From positions 31,681-95,680 of the IMG/VR virus record IMGVR_UViG_3300046804_002762: DNA of 64,000 bases; one strand, written 5' to 3'. The DNA is from a virus. The position numbers and the translations under genes were made by a program. The notes under the pieces were generated by a model. It saw nothing but the letters and a program-made list of their open reading frames with translations. It was not told where the DNA came from and did not search any database. This document shows, piece by piece, positions 46,401-55,096 of this stretch (position 1 is its first letter; the number at the start of each line of letters is the position of its first letter).

Positions 46401-49400
46401 ATTCTTTTAATTATACTTCCGATATTGGTTCTATAAACGGCACTAGAAATACTGATATTATTGACATCAGACCTGTAGTAAATAATTATTCCGTTTCAAC
46501 AGGATCTCGTTCTCCTTTGGAATTTTATGGAAGAACTTTTGATTCTACTTCAAATTCCGCAAGCAGTATTTTGTCCTCGGATGAGACTTTAATCACATCA
46601 TTCTCATTTTACTTGGGAAGAATTGATGCAATTTATTTGTCAAAAGAGGGTAAGTTTCAAGTAAAATATGGAACACCTTCAGAAAAACCACAAAATCCAG
46701 TTTCATTGGATGACTCTTTACAAATAGCAACAATCTCTTTACCTCCATATCTATATTCTGTAGAGCAAGCATCAATAAGATTTTTGGAATATAAAAGATA
46801 TAGAATGAGTGATATAAAAAATCTTGAAAATAGAATTAAAAATCTTGAATATTACACTTCTCTTTCTCTATTGGAAACAAATACTTCAAATTTGTTTATT
46901 TCTGATTCTGACGGTTTTAATAGATTTAAATCTGGATTTTTTGTAGATAATTTTACATCATATTTGCCCCAGGAAACTGGTTCGGATATTAATAATTCTA
47001 TTGATATTCAATTCAAAGAATTAAGACCAAAAGCTTATCCAACTTCAATAGATTTAACACCGGGATATTCTTCCACAAATACAACTACCGCCGATTTGGC
47101 ATTTGAAAATCCAGATGGCATAAACATTAGACGATCTAATAATATTATAACTTTAGATTATGCAGAAGTTGAATGGTTAAAACAATCTTTTGCGACAAGA
47201 TCCGAAAGCGTAACTCCATTCCTCATTAGTTTCTGGCAAGGAACTGTTGAACTCACCCCAGCATCAGATACTTGGATGGATACTGTTAGGATTGAGGCAA
47301 AAATTATTAGTGCTGAAGGCAATTATGCAGAAACACTAGCAAATGCTTCTAGAACACTAAATGTTAATCCTCAAACAGGATTTGCTCCTACCGTTTGGAA
47401 TGCTTGGGTTACTAACTGGACTGGCCAAGATACTATAACAACAACCGCACGAAGAACTGTTTTGGGACAAGCTACAGCAGGTTGGGGAAGAGTGGCGCTG
47501 TGGGGCACTTTAACTGATACTACTTTTGAAGACACAATCAGAGAAGTTAGAGATACTGGTGTTATGTCAAGAACCGGTACTCAAACAATAGTCACCGAAC
47601 AATTTGATAGAACTTCTGTTGGGGATAGAGTTGTTAGTAGAGATATTATCCCATTTATGAGATCCAGAAACGTTCAGTTTGTTTCTAAAAAAGTCAAACC
47701 CCTAACACAATTATATGCTTTCTTTGATGGGGTTGATGTAACAAAATATTGTGTTCCAAAATTACTTGAAATCACAATGCGATCTGGCGTTTTTCAAGTC
47801 GGAGAAACTGTAACGGGATATATTCAATCAACTACTGGACAACAATCATCTCACATAACCTTTAGAGTGGCACAAACAAACCATAAAGAAGGTCCATATA
47901 ACTTAGCTTCAGTAACATATCCAAGAAATCCATACAATTCTCAAATTCTTCCCCCAACATATTCATCAACATCAACTATTTTAAATGTTGATACATTTTC
48001 CCTATCAAACAATTCTCAAGGAGAATATAGTGGATGGGTAAAATCTGGAATGGTTTTAATTGGTCGAACTAGTGGAGCACAAGCCACTATTACTAATGTA
48101 AGACTGTTCTCTGATCTTTCTGCTACTTTAATTGGCAGCTTTTATATTCCCAATCCAAATACTAACGTTCATCCAAGATTTGAAGCTGGCACAAAAACAT
48201 TCACTCTCTTAAATAACAATACAAATGACCAAAATGCAGCTTCTACTATAGCAGAAGAAGCATTTACGTCGAGTGGTACTATAGAAACAGTCCAAGAAAA
48301 CATTATTTCTATAAGAAATGCAAGAATTGAAAATAAACAATTATTTGAGGAGCAGGCAGTTTCAAGAACGACTGGATCTCAAGTAGTTAACAGTAGAGTT
48401 ATCGCACAAACTCAAAGACTCGGTATTATTGGATGGTATGATCCTCTTGCACAATCATTTCTAGTTGATAATGAAGACGGTGTTTTCCTGACTAGTTGTG
48501 ATGTATTCTTCAAAACAAAGGATGATATAGATATTCCGGTTACTTTCCAATTAAGAACTATGAAGGGAGGATTCCCTACTCAATATGTTCTACCATTATC
48601 CGAAATTATACTTAATCCGGATCAAGTTAATGTATCGGGAGATGGATCTGTAGCAACTAGAGTAACATTTAAAGCACCAGTTTATTTGGAAGGGGGAGGC
48701 GAATATTGCATTTGTCTTGCATCAAATTCCACAAAATATAGTGTTTATATATCTAGAATAGGTGAAAATGATTTGCTCACACAAACGTTCATATCAAATC
48801 AACCATATCTAGGTTCTTTATTTAAATCACAAAATGCTTCTACATGGGAAGCTAGTCAGTGGGAAGACCTCAAATTTACTTTATATAGAGCAGATTTTAT
48901 TGAAAACGGTTCTATAGATTTTTATAATCCAGAGTTAACTGAAGGTAATGCACAAATTGCAAAGTTAGCGCCAAATTCTCTACAATTTAATTCTAAAAAA
49001 ATTAGAGTAAGTCTCTCATCTACTATTTCAGACTCTGGCATAAAACTTGGAAATACTATAATTCAACAAAATTCTAGTGGAAGAGGAAATTATGTAGGAA
49101 GTGCAGGAAGTGCAACGGGGACTCTTTCTATAAGTAATCCAGGTATTGGATATACACCAACTCCAGGTTCTGGTGGATATACATTCAATAACGTAAGTTT
49201 AACTACAATTACTGGTAAAGGTACCGGAGCTACAGCAAATATAACTATTTCAAACGGTGTAGCTGCAGCAGCAACAATTGTTAGTGGTGGAAGTGGATAT
49301 CAGGCAGGGGATGTTCTTGGAATCAGTAGTATTGGAAATTCCCCTGCGGGAAGAAATGCAAGGCTAACTATAGTTTCAATAGGAAACACAAATCAAATTG

Positions 49401-50896
49401 TCATAGACAATGTTCAAGGCGAATTTGAAACTGGTGTGGGAAAAACTATCAGATATATTAATAGTTCTGGAATTACTACTAATTTAAATGCATCTTTGGG
49501 CGGAAATATACTTGCAAATCAAATTATTGCAGAAAGTGATGGTTTGCATATAAAAGTAAATCATACAAATCATGGAATGTATTTTAACAATAATTTTGTT
49601 AAAATATTTGGTGTAGAATCTGACGTAAGACCAACCAAATTAACCGCCGAATATGCATCAGATTCTACGGGAGTAATAACTGTTGAAGATTCTTCACAAT
49701 TCACAAGTTTTGAAGGTGTTGGAGTTGGAACAACAAATCCAGGATATCTCCTAATAGGAGAAGAATTGATAGAATATACTTCAGTTGTTGGTAACACTAT
49801 TGGAGGAGACATAGTTAGAGGTTTATCCTATGGTCCCAATGCCACTGCAGTGACTCACCCAATAAATTCTACTGTTTATAAATATGAAATTAATAATGTT
49901 TCTCTTCGAAGAATTAATAAAATTCATGATTTAAATGACGTAACATTAGAAAATCCAATAGGATTTGACTACTACAATATTAAGTTGGACATGTCTTCTG
50001 ATGGCATAGATAGAACTACTGGCATAGGATTTAGCAATCTATATCAAAGTATAACTAAATCATCTGGTGGTTTTAATATAAAAGCATCTCAAAACATTCC
50101 ATATGAAATTATTTTACCAAACGTTCATAATGTTACTGTAAAAGGAACTTCACTAAGTTCCGAATTGCGAACTGTTACTGGAAAAAGTATAAGTGGAAAT
50201 GAAATACCATTCATTGATAATGGATTTGAACCTGTCACAATAAGACAAAACAATTATCTTTCTTCCCCAAGAATTATTTGTTCCAAAGTTAATGAAGATA
50301 ATTTATTATCAGATTTACCGGAAAACAAATCTTTAACACTAAAACTTAATTTAGGAACAACAACACCTTATCTTTCTCCAGTTTTGGATAGTCAAAGAAT
50401 AAGTGTTCAACTTATTTCAAATAGGGTCAATAATGTTATTAGCAATTATGCAACTGACAATAGGGTTAATTCAATTTCAGAAGATCCAACTGCTTTCCAA
50501 TATATTTCAAAAGAGATAAACTTGGAAAATTCATCAACTTCGCTTAAAATAATTTTAGAGGCACATATTAATTCATATTCTGATATAAGAGCTTTCTATT
50601 CTATTGGCGAAAATCCTGGATTTTCTCCAATATTCACTCCATTCCCCGGATATGATAATCTAGATGAAAAATCTCAAATTATTTCTTTAGAAAATAGTAA
50701 CGGAAAATCAGATTTATTTGTAACACCAACAAATTCTTTAGAGCATATTTTAAATGATAGCGACTTTAAAGAATATGTATTTACAGTTGATAATTTGCCA
50801 GCATTTAGAAACTTTAGAATTAAATTATTAGGAACATCAACAAATCAAGTTTATGTTCCAAGAATAAGAAATTTAAGAGTAATTTCTCTTGCATGA
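43445..50896 (+). CDS. Very large virion structural protein with DUF4815 N-terminus
   Basis: 2483 aa. Residues 10-60 (DFNPNNDYHRVLFKPGYPVQ, ARELTTLQSILQNQIEKFGQ) are the DUF4815 signature found in tail proteins of large phages. The following ~700 aa are β-rich; a middle part (about 1120-1420) holds VTPFLISFWQGTVELTPASD and FDGVDVTKYCVPKLLEI, also typical of this cyanophage protein; around 1880-1960 are SNPGIGYTPTPGSGGY and SGGSGYQAGDVL repeats. It occupies the place of T4 gp9-gp12 genes, so it is probably a distal baseplate or fibre protein; adhesion is inferred. Confidence 0.8.
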   Translation: MSQKTNLNVSPYFDDFNPNNDYHRVLFKPGYPVQARELTTLQSILQNQIEKFGQHFFKEGAKVISGNTGYSQLYYCVQLENNYLGVPVAAYIDQLVGAKITGQTSGVTAVVDKVLLPQDSERGNLTLYINYLGSSTQNNSTQEFSDGELLTSNIIITSGLLGNTSIAVGEPFASTISTNNSAVGSCFNISEGVYFIRGQFVNVKKETLVLDQYTNKPNYRVGLYIDEKIVNSNTDETLNDNSQGFNNYASPGADRLKISAYLFKKSLTDFDDGNFVELATIVDGTIRSKTEDDKYSFIKDELARRTYAESGDYLVSPFDVSVRESLNDQKGNDGIFNKNQITYGGDTPSESKVVYKISPGKAFIRGYEVETISTSFLDVNKPRTTQTLENQSIVYNTGSSLKLNRVYGSAPVGLGNTFVLSLRDERVNSSSTSSSGKEIGLARVYDFWLNSGSYSISNTNLNEWNISLYDIQTFTNITLNNPITLSTPTFIKGNNSGATAFLRDNVTVGTALTLYDVKGTFIPFESLSFDGINSGLIGIAVTTYGISDVKSVYGNVSSASTFSADTIQSTAFNIGIATISATSGGVSTVRSSNTLFPGKIVKVGNLVKYTDTTKPDPVVAKVIGVGASTISIVGVTTVNGIVNGSLPSSSLNVTDFRVIKTDLERSTDNTLYTKLPKNNISNVDISNSILIVRKTFTVNISDNKLSAVVTSSANETFLPFTEKRYSLVRSNGTVEILTSDKFEFTSGGTELQIYNLGSNDTNATLVATLQKIKPKEKVKRKTRVNSIVVSNSKYEGSGIGGTTLNDGLVYGKYPYGTRVQDENICLNVADIIEIHGIYESEDTSNPSSPKAVLASITSPSSTTSELIIGEEILGSTSGATAIVAEKLTSSQISLLYKNANRFSEGETITFSESNIQAQILTLDTPSFDVSFNYTFNRGQNGSFYDYGYITRKSSATEPTKKLKIYFSNGYYESTDDGDITTVNSYNSFNYTSDIGSINGTRNTDIIDIRPVVNNYSVSTGSRSPLEFYGRTFDSTSNSASSILSSDETLITSFSFYLGRIDAIYLSKEGKFQVKYGTPSEKPQNPVSLDDSLQIATISLPPYLYSVEQASIRFLEYKRYRMSDIKNLENRIKNLEYYTSLSLLETNTSNLFISDSDGFNRFKSGFFVDNFTSYLPQETGSDINNSIDIQFKELRPKAYPTSIDLTPGYSSTNTTTADLAFENPDGINIRRSNNIITLDYAEVEWLKQSFATRSESVTPFLISFWQGTVELTPASDTWMDTVRIEAKIISAEGNYAETLANASRTLNVNPQTGFAPTVWNAWVTNWTGQDTITTTARRTVLGQATAGWGRVALWGTLTDTTFEDTIREVRDTGVMSRTGTQTIVTEQFDRTSVGDRVVSRDIIPFMRSRNVQFVSKKVKPLTQLYAFFDGVDVTKYCVPKLLEITMRSGVFQVGETVTGYIQSTTGQQSSHITFRVAQTNHKEGPYNLASVTYPRNPYNSQILPPTYSSTSTILNVDTFSLSNNSQGEYSGWVKSGMVLIGRTSGAQATITNVRLFSDLSATLIGSFYIPNPNTNVHPRFEAGTKTFTLLNNNTNDQNAASTIAEEAFTSSGTIETVQENIISIRNARIENKQLFEEQAVSRTTGSQVVNSRVIAQTQRLGIIGWYDPLAQSFLVDNEDGVFLTSCDVFFKTKDDIDIPVTFQLRTMKGGFPTQYVLPLSEIILNPDQVNVSGDGSVATRVTFKAPVYLEGGGEYCICLASNSTKYSVYISRIGENDLLTQTFISNQPYLGSLFKSQNASTWEASQWEDLKFTLYRADFIENGSIDFYNPELTEGNAQIAKLAPNSLQFNSKKIRVSLSSTISDSGIKLGNTIIQQNSSGRGNYVGSAGSATGTLSISNPGIGYTPTPGSGGYTFNNVSLTTITGKGTGATANITISNGVAAAATIVSGGSGYQAGDVLGISSIGNSPAGRNARLTIVSIGNTNQIVIDNVQGEFETGVGKTIRYINSSGITTNLNASLGGNILANQIIAESDGLHIKVNHTNHGMYFNNNFVKIFGVESDVRPTKLTAEYASDSTGVITVEDSSQFTSFEGVGVGTTNPGYLLIGEELIEYTSVVGNTIGGDIVRGLSYGPNATAVTHPINSTVYKYEINNVSLRRINKIHDLNDVTLENPIGFDYYNIKLDMSSDGIDRTTGIGFSNLYQSITKSSGGFNIKASQNIPYEIILPNVHNVTVKGTSLSSELRTVTGKSISGNEIPFIDNGFEPVTIRQNNYLSSPRIICSKVNEDNLLSDLPENKSLTLKLNLGTTTPYLSPVLDSQRISVQLISNRVNNVISNYATDNRVNSISEDPTAFQYISKEINLENSSTSLKIILEAHINSYSDIRAFYSIGENPGFSPIFTPFPGYDNLDEKSQIISLENSNGKSDLFVTPTNSLEHILNDSDFKEYVFTVDNLPAFRNFRIKLLGTSTNQVYVPRIRNLRVISLA

Positions 50897-50897
50897 T

Positions 50898-51125
50898 ATG
50901 AATCATATAAAAGTGAAGGGTCATGAAGGTTTATTTCGTGATCCAGATACAAACTCAATTATTAATAAAAATATGGCAGAATATCAGGAGTATATTTCTA
51001 GAAAAAAGTCAAAAAATGAAGAAAATGAAAAAATGAAAATATTGGAATCCGAAGTTTCCAATATAAAAAATGATCTTGATGAGATTAAATCCATGTTAAG
51101 GAGTTTTATAAATGAATCCAAATGA
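50898..51125 (+). CDS. Conserved small coiled-coil protein of the virion operon
   Basis: 75 aa from ATG (MNHIKVKGHEGLFRDPDTNS); a TTG at 50889 is an unlikely start. VKGHEGLFRD...I-N followed by an EYISRKKSKN-type coiled coil (residues 30-72) is a conserved gene between the DUF4815 protein and gp13 in cyanophages. Function unknown. Confidence 0.7.
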   Translation: MNHIKVKGHEGLFRDPDTNSIINKNMAEYQEYISRKKSKNEENEKMKILESEVSNIKNDLDEIKSMLRSFINESK

Positions 51126-51294
51126 TATAGAATTAGAAAATCTATCAAAAAACTTTGAGTATGCAAAAGCATGTTTAGAAATAGATTCAATAGAAGATAT
51201 TGAATCTCTGAGACAGATTTCAAAAGCATATATGAAATTGTATATGAAGCAACAGGAGGTTATAATTCAGATGGGTACATCTGGTATTCTATAA
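51112..51294 (+). CDS. Conserved small helical protein of the virion operon
   Basis: 60 aa, MNPNDIELENLSKNFEYAKA, SIEDIESLRQISKAYMKLYM. Conserved partner of the previous gene, overlapping it by 14 bases; helical. Function unknown. Confidence 0.7.
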   Translation: MNPNDIELENLSKNFEYAKACLEIDSIEDIESLRQISKAYMKLYMKQQEVIIQMGTSGIL

Positions 51295-51297
51295 ATA
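51290..51297 (+). promoter_or_regulatory. T4-type late promoter TATAAATA
   Basis: Exact late consensus spanning the stop of the previous gene, 21 bases before gp13. Followed by TTTTT. Confidence 0.65.
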
Positions 51298-51318
51298 TTT
51301 TTAAGAACAAAACTAGAT

Positions 51319-52164
51319 ATGGCGCAACCTACCACTAGACAAGAATTAATAGATTATTGTAAAAGGAAACTGGGAGCGCCAGTTTTAGAAATTAATGTTG
51401 CAGATGAGCAAATAGATGATTTAGTTGATGATGCAATTCAATTTTTCCAAGAAAGACATTTTGATGGGGTATATCCAACATTTTATAAGTACAAAATAAC
51501 TCAGAATGATATTGATAGGGGAAGATCTAGGGGCAATAACGTAGCAGTAGGAATAGCAACAACAACCGCAACTACAAATATTGTAGGAGATACCACCACC
51601 TTTACATATGAAGAAAATAGTAATTACTTGCAAGTACCACCTTCAGTAATTGGTGTAACCAAAATATTTCATTTTGATGGTTCAAATGCCATTACTCATA
51701 ATATGTTTAGTGTTAAATATCAACTATTTTTAAACGACATTTACTACTGGGGAACTACAGAATTGTTGAGTTATGCTATGGTTAAAACTTATTTGGAAGA
51801 TATCAATTTCTTATTGACAACACAGAAGCAAATAAGATTTAATAAAAGGCAAGATAGATTGTATTTGGATATTGACTGGAGTTCTATTTCAGTTAATGAT
51901 TATATAATCATAGATTGTTATTCTACTTTAGACCCAAATGACTATTCTAGAGTTTGGAATGATTCATTTTTAAAACTATATCTAACCTCTTTAATCAAGC
52001 GTCAATGGGGACAAAATCTCATAAAATTTCAGGGGGTTAAACTTCCAGGAGGAATTGAGTTAAATGGAAGACAACTATATGATGATGCACAAAGAGAGAT
52101 AGATATTTTAATGGAAAAAATGTCAAGTAATTATGAACTACCACCTTATGACATGATAGGTTAA
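51319..52164 (+). CDS. gp13: gp13-like neck protein
   Basis: 281 aa (T4 gp13 is 309). MAQPTTRQELIDYCKRKLGA, PVLEINVADEQIDDLVDDAI and FFQERHFDGVYPTF form the conserved N-terminus of cyanophage gp13; IDCYSTLDPNDYSRVWND near the C-terminal third is also typical. Joins the filled head to the tail with gp14, acting at the portal. Confidence 0.9.
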   Translation: MAQPTTRQELIDYCKRKLGAPVLEINVADEQIDDLVDDAIQFFQERHFDGVYPTFYKYKITQNDIDRGRSRGNNVAVGIATTTATTNIVGDTTTFTYEENSNYLQVPPSVIGVTKIFHFDGSNAITHNMFSVKYQLFLNDIYYWGTTELLSYAMVKTYLEDINFLLTTQKQIRFNKRQDRLYLDIDWSSISVNDYIIIDCYSTLDPNDYSRVWNDSFLKLYLTSLIKRQWGQNLIKFQGVKLPGGIELNGRQLYDDAQREIDILMEKMSSNYELPPYDMIG

Positions 52165-52169
52165 ATCAC

Positions 52170-53585
52170 ATGCTAAATCCTTTTTTTCAACAAGGAACTC
52201 CACTGGAGCAAGGATTAATACAAGATTTAATTAATGAACAATTGAGAATGTATGGTGTAGAAGTGCATTACTTACCAAGAAGATTTATAACTGAAAGGAA
52301 AATTATAAAGGAAGTAATAGAATCTGCTTTTGATTCTGCATATCCAATAGAAGCATATGTAAATAGCTATGAAGGTTATGCAGACAATTCTACTATTTTG
52401 TCAAAATTTGGAATACAAGCATTAAATGAAATAGTTTTAACTATTTCGAGAGAAAGATTTTCGAATTATATTTCTCCACTAATAAAGAATAAAAATAATA
52501 TAAAATTATCATCAAGACCAAAAGAGGGAGATTTAATTTATTTTCCTCTTGGAGATAGATTATTTGAAATAAAGTATGTAGAGCATGAAAAACCTTTTTA
52601 CCAACTTCAAAAAAACTATACCTATGAATTAACATGCGAACTATTCAGATATGAAGACGAAGTTATTGACACTAGTATTGATGAAATAGATGATGTTCTT
52701 TCTGGAATAGGAACAGATTTGGATTCTGGATTTACTGCTATTGGACCAATACAGACACTTACTATGATTGGTATTGGTATAACTGCAACAGCCAGCACTA
52801 CTTTAGTAAATGGTGGAATAAGGTTTATTACTATAACAAATAGAGGAGGTGGTTATACTAGCACTCCTAGAGTTGCTATATCATCTGCACCAGATGGGGG
52901 ATTTACTGGGATTGCAACAGCAATTATGATTGGGGGAGTTGTTGCATGTAATGATAATGTAAATCCATCAGCAAAATCAGTTCAAGCAGTTAATTTAATA
53001 AATCCTGGATATGGTTATACAATAGTACCAGGAATTAGATTTATTGGAGGAGGTGGTGCTGGTGCGGCTGCAACGGCATCCATAGGAAATGGCATTATAA
53101 GCAATATTACAATTTCAAATGCAGGTTCTGGGTATACTTCTTCTCCAACAATAACTTTTACAGGAGAATCTTCTGTCTCTGCCGCCGCGACTGCAATTAT
53201 AAGTGAGGTAGGGTCAATTACATCTATACAGATAACAAATTCTGGACTAGGCTATACTCAGACACCATCAATAACTATTTCTCCACCTTCCATGTCTGGA
53301 ATTGGAACGTATCAATTTAATGAAATAATAACTGGATCTATTAGTGGAACTACGGGAAGAGTTCGTTCTTGGAATTCGGTGACTAAAAAGTTAGAAGTTG
53401 CCACAGTAAGTGGGGAATTTATTGTTGGTGAAAGTATAGTTGGAACTGCATCATCATCTTCTTACAAATTGAGAATTGTTAATACTGATGTTGTCGATGA
53501 CGGTTATTCGGACAACACTGATATTGAAATAGAATCCAGCAAAATTATTGATTTTTCAGAAATTAATCCATTTGGTATGCCATAA
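52170..53585 (+). CDS. gp14: gp14-like neck protein with β-repeat extension
   Basis: 471 aa, against 256 in T4. N-terminal ~170 aa are gp14 (QLRMYGVEVHYLPRRFITER, IVLTISRERFSNYISPL, GDLIYFPLGDRLFEIKYVEH). Residues ~190-400 are an inserted run of Gly-rich repeats (ITNRGGGYTSTPRVAIS, INPGYGYTIVPGIRF, ISNAGSGYTSSPTITFTG, ITNSGLGYTQTPSITIS). The gp14-like end resumes with IESSKIIDFSEINPFGMP. Neck assembly is inherited from gp14; the repeats may project outward. Confidence 0.85.
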   Translation: MLNPFFQQGTPLEQGLIQDLINEQLRMYGVEVHYLPRRFITERKIIKEVIESAFDSAYPIEAYVNSYEGYADNSTILSKFGIQALNEIVLTISRERFSNYISPLIKNKNNIKLSSRPKEGDLIYFPLGDRLFEIKYVEHEKPFYQLQKNYTYELTCELFRYEDEVIDTSIDEIDDVLSGIGTDLDSGFTAIGPIQTLTMIGIGITATASTTLVNGGIRFITITNRGGGYTSTPRVAISSAPDGGFTGIATAIMIGGVVACNDNVNPSAKSVQAVNLINPGYGYTIVPGIRFIGGGGAGAAATASIGNGIISNITISNAGSGYTSSPTITFTGESSVSAAATAIISEVGSITSIQITNSGLGYTQTPSITISPPSMSGIGTYQFNEIITGSISGTTGRVRSWNSVTKKLEVATVSGEFIVGESIVGTASSSSYKLRIVNTDVVDDGYSDNTDIEIESSKIIDFSEINPFGMP

Positions 53586-53588
53586 ATA
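53581..53588 (+). promoter_or_regulatory. Late-promoter-like box CATAAATA
   Basis: One mismatch from TATAAATA, overlapping the gp14 stop codon, 41 bases before gp15. Confidence 0.45.
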
Positions 53589-53629
53589 GATTTTATTATA
53601 CATAAACACTAGCACTAGATATTAGAAAG

Positions 53630-54631
53630 ATGTTTGAGTATTTTTATCACGAAATATTAAGAAAAACCGTTATAGCTTTTGGTTCTTTATTTAACAACAT
53701 TACAATCAAGCATTTTGATTCTAGTGGAAATGTATCTAGTGTTATTAAAGTTCCCCTTGCTTATGGACCAACTCAAAAGTTTTTAGCAAGATTAGAACAA
53801 TCTCCAGATTTAAGTAAACCAGTTCAAATGACATTGCCAAGAATGTCATTTGAACTTACGGGACTAACTTATGACACTTCCAGAAAAGTTTCAACAACTC
53901 AGTCATTTACTGTAAAAGATTCTACTGATGGTTCTATCATAAGAAAATCATACATGCCAGTTCCATATAATTTGCAGTTTGAACTTTCAATTATGGCAAA
54001 ATTGAACGACGATGCACTACAAATAACAGAACAGATATTACCATATTTTCAACCATCTTACAATATAACTGTCGAATTGGTAGATTCCATTAATGAAAAA
54101 AAAGATATACCAATAGTTTTAGAAAACATTACAATGCAGGATGATTATGAAGGTAATTTCACAACCAGACGAGTTTTAGTTTATACGTTAAGATTTACTG
54201 CAAAAACATATCTATTTGGTCCAGTGTCTACGGCAACCAAAGATATTATCAAAAAAACCACAATCAATTATATTACTGGAGAATCTACGGATACTCCAAC
54301 AAGAAATGTTGTTTATTCTTCCACTCCAAGAGCTATCAAAAATTACACAGGAACAGTTCTTACAAACTTGTCAAAAGATATTACATCAGAAGATATTTTG
54401 GTAACTGTAAATGATGCAAGTGGAATTTCAATTAATACTTATCTAGATCTTGAGGGAGAAGAATTATATGTTAGATTGAAAAATGGAAACACACTAACTG
54501 TCGATAGAGGAAGAGACGATACAAGAATAACTTCTCACTTATCTGGTGCTGAAATAAAATCAATAACTGCATCGGATAATCTTTTAGTTGAAGAAGGTGA
54601 TGATTTTGGATTTAGTGGTACAACGTTATAG
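53630..54631 (+). CDS. gp15: gp15-like proximal tail sheath stabiliser
   Basis: 333 aa (T4 gp15 is 272). MFEYFYHEILRKTVIAFGSL, FNNITIKH, PLAYGPTQKFLARLEQ, LPRMSFELTGLTYDTSRKV and PYNLQFELSIMAKLNDDALQ are conserved gp15 segments. The protein caps the tail tube and sheath and docks to the neck. The extra C-terminal ~70 aa (SGISINTYLDLEGEELYVRL) look like a small β-domain also seen in virion proteins nearby. Confidence 0.9.
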   Translation: MFEYFYHEILRKTVIAFGSLFNNITIKHFDSSGNVSSVIKVPLAYGPTQKFLARLEQSPDLSKPVQMTLPRMSFELTGLTYDTSRKVSTTQSFTVKDSTDGSIIRKSYMPVPYNLQFELSIMAKLNDDALQITEQILPYFQPSYNITVELVDSINEKKDIPIVLENITMQDDYEGNFTTRRVLVYTLRFTAKTYLFGPVSTATKDIIKKTTINYITGESTDTPTRNVVYSSTPRAIKNYTGTVLTNLSKDITSEDILVTVNDASGISINTYLDLEGEELYVRLKNGNTLTVDRGRDDTRITSHLSGAEIKSITASDNLLVEEGDDFGFSGTTL

Positions 54632-54633
54632 TT

Positions 54634-55068
54634 ATGAAAATGACAAAAAAATTCGATAAGTTGAATGAGACCTTTAATACTGGTGGAGACATTGTTCCAG
54701 TCGAGACAGAGGCAGTTATAGAAAAAATTGAAAAAGTTGCATCTGTAGTTGATGATATAAAAAAAGATTATGATTACACTAGAGGAAATTTATATTCTCT
54801 TATAGAAAAAGGTCAGGAAGCAATTAATGGTATTTTAGAACTTGCTCAAGAAAGTGAAATGCCTCGTGCTTATGAAGTTGTGGGACAGTTAATTAAAAAC
54901 GTTGCAGATGCAACCGATAAATTAATGGACTTACAAAAGAAACTTAAAGATATAGAAGAGGAAAGAGTTAGTAAAGGTCCAACCACTGTCAATAATGCAT
55001 TATTTGTAGGATCTACTGCAGAGTTGGCAAAACTTTTAAAACAACAGTCTCAAGATAATCCAGATTAA
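54634..55068 (+). CDS. gp16: gp16-like terminase small subunit
   Basis: 144 aa (T4 gp16 is 164). Central coiled coil DDIKKDYDYTRGNLYSLIEK, GQEAINGILELAQ, PRAYEVVGQLIKNVADATDK match the gp16 core helices that form the ring recognising packaging substrate. Two bases after gp15. Confidence 0.85.
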   Translation: MKMTKKFDKLNETFNTGGDIVPVETEAVIEKIEKVASVVDDIKKDYDYTRGNLYSLIEKGQEAINGILELAQESEMPRAYEVVGQLIKNVADATDKLMDLQKKLKDIEEERVSKGPTTVNNALFVGSTAELAKLLKQQSQDNPD

Positions 55069-55074
55069 TAAATA
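55067..55074 (+). promoter_or_regulatory. Late-promoter-like box AATAAATA
   Basis: One mismatch from consensus, overlapping the gp16 stop, 23 bases before the 700-aa gene. Confidence 0.4.
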
Positions 55075-55096
55075 TAAAGAGATTTAGTACAATTCA

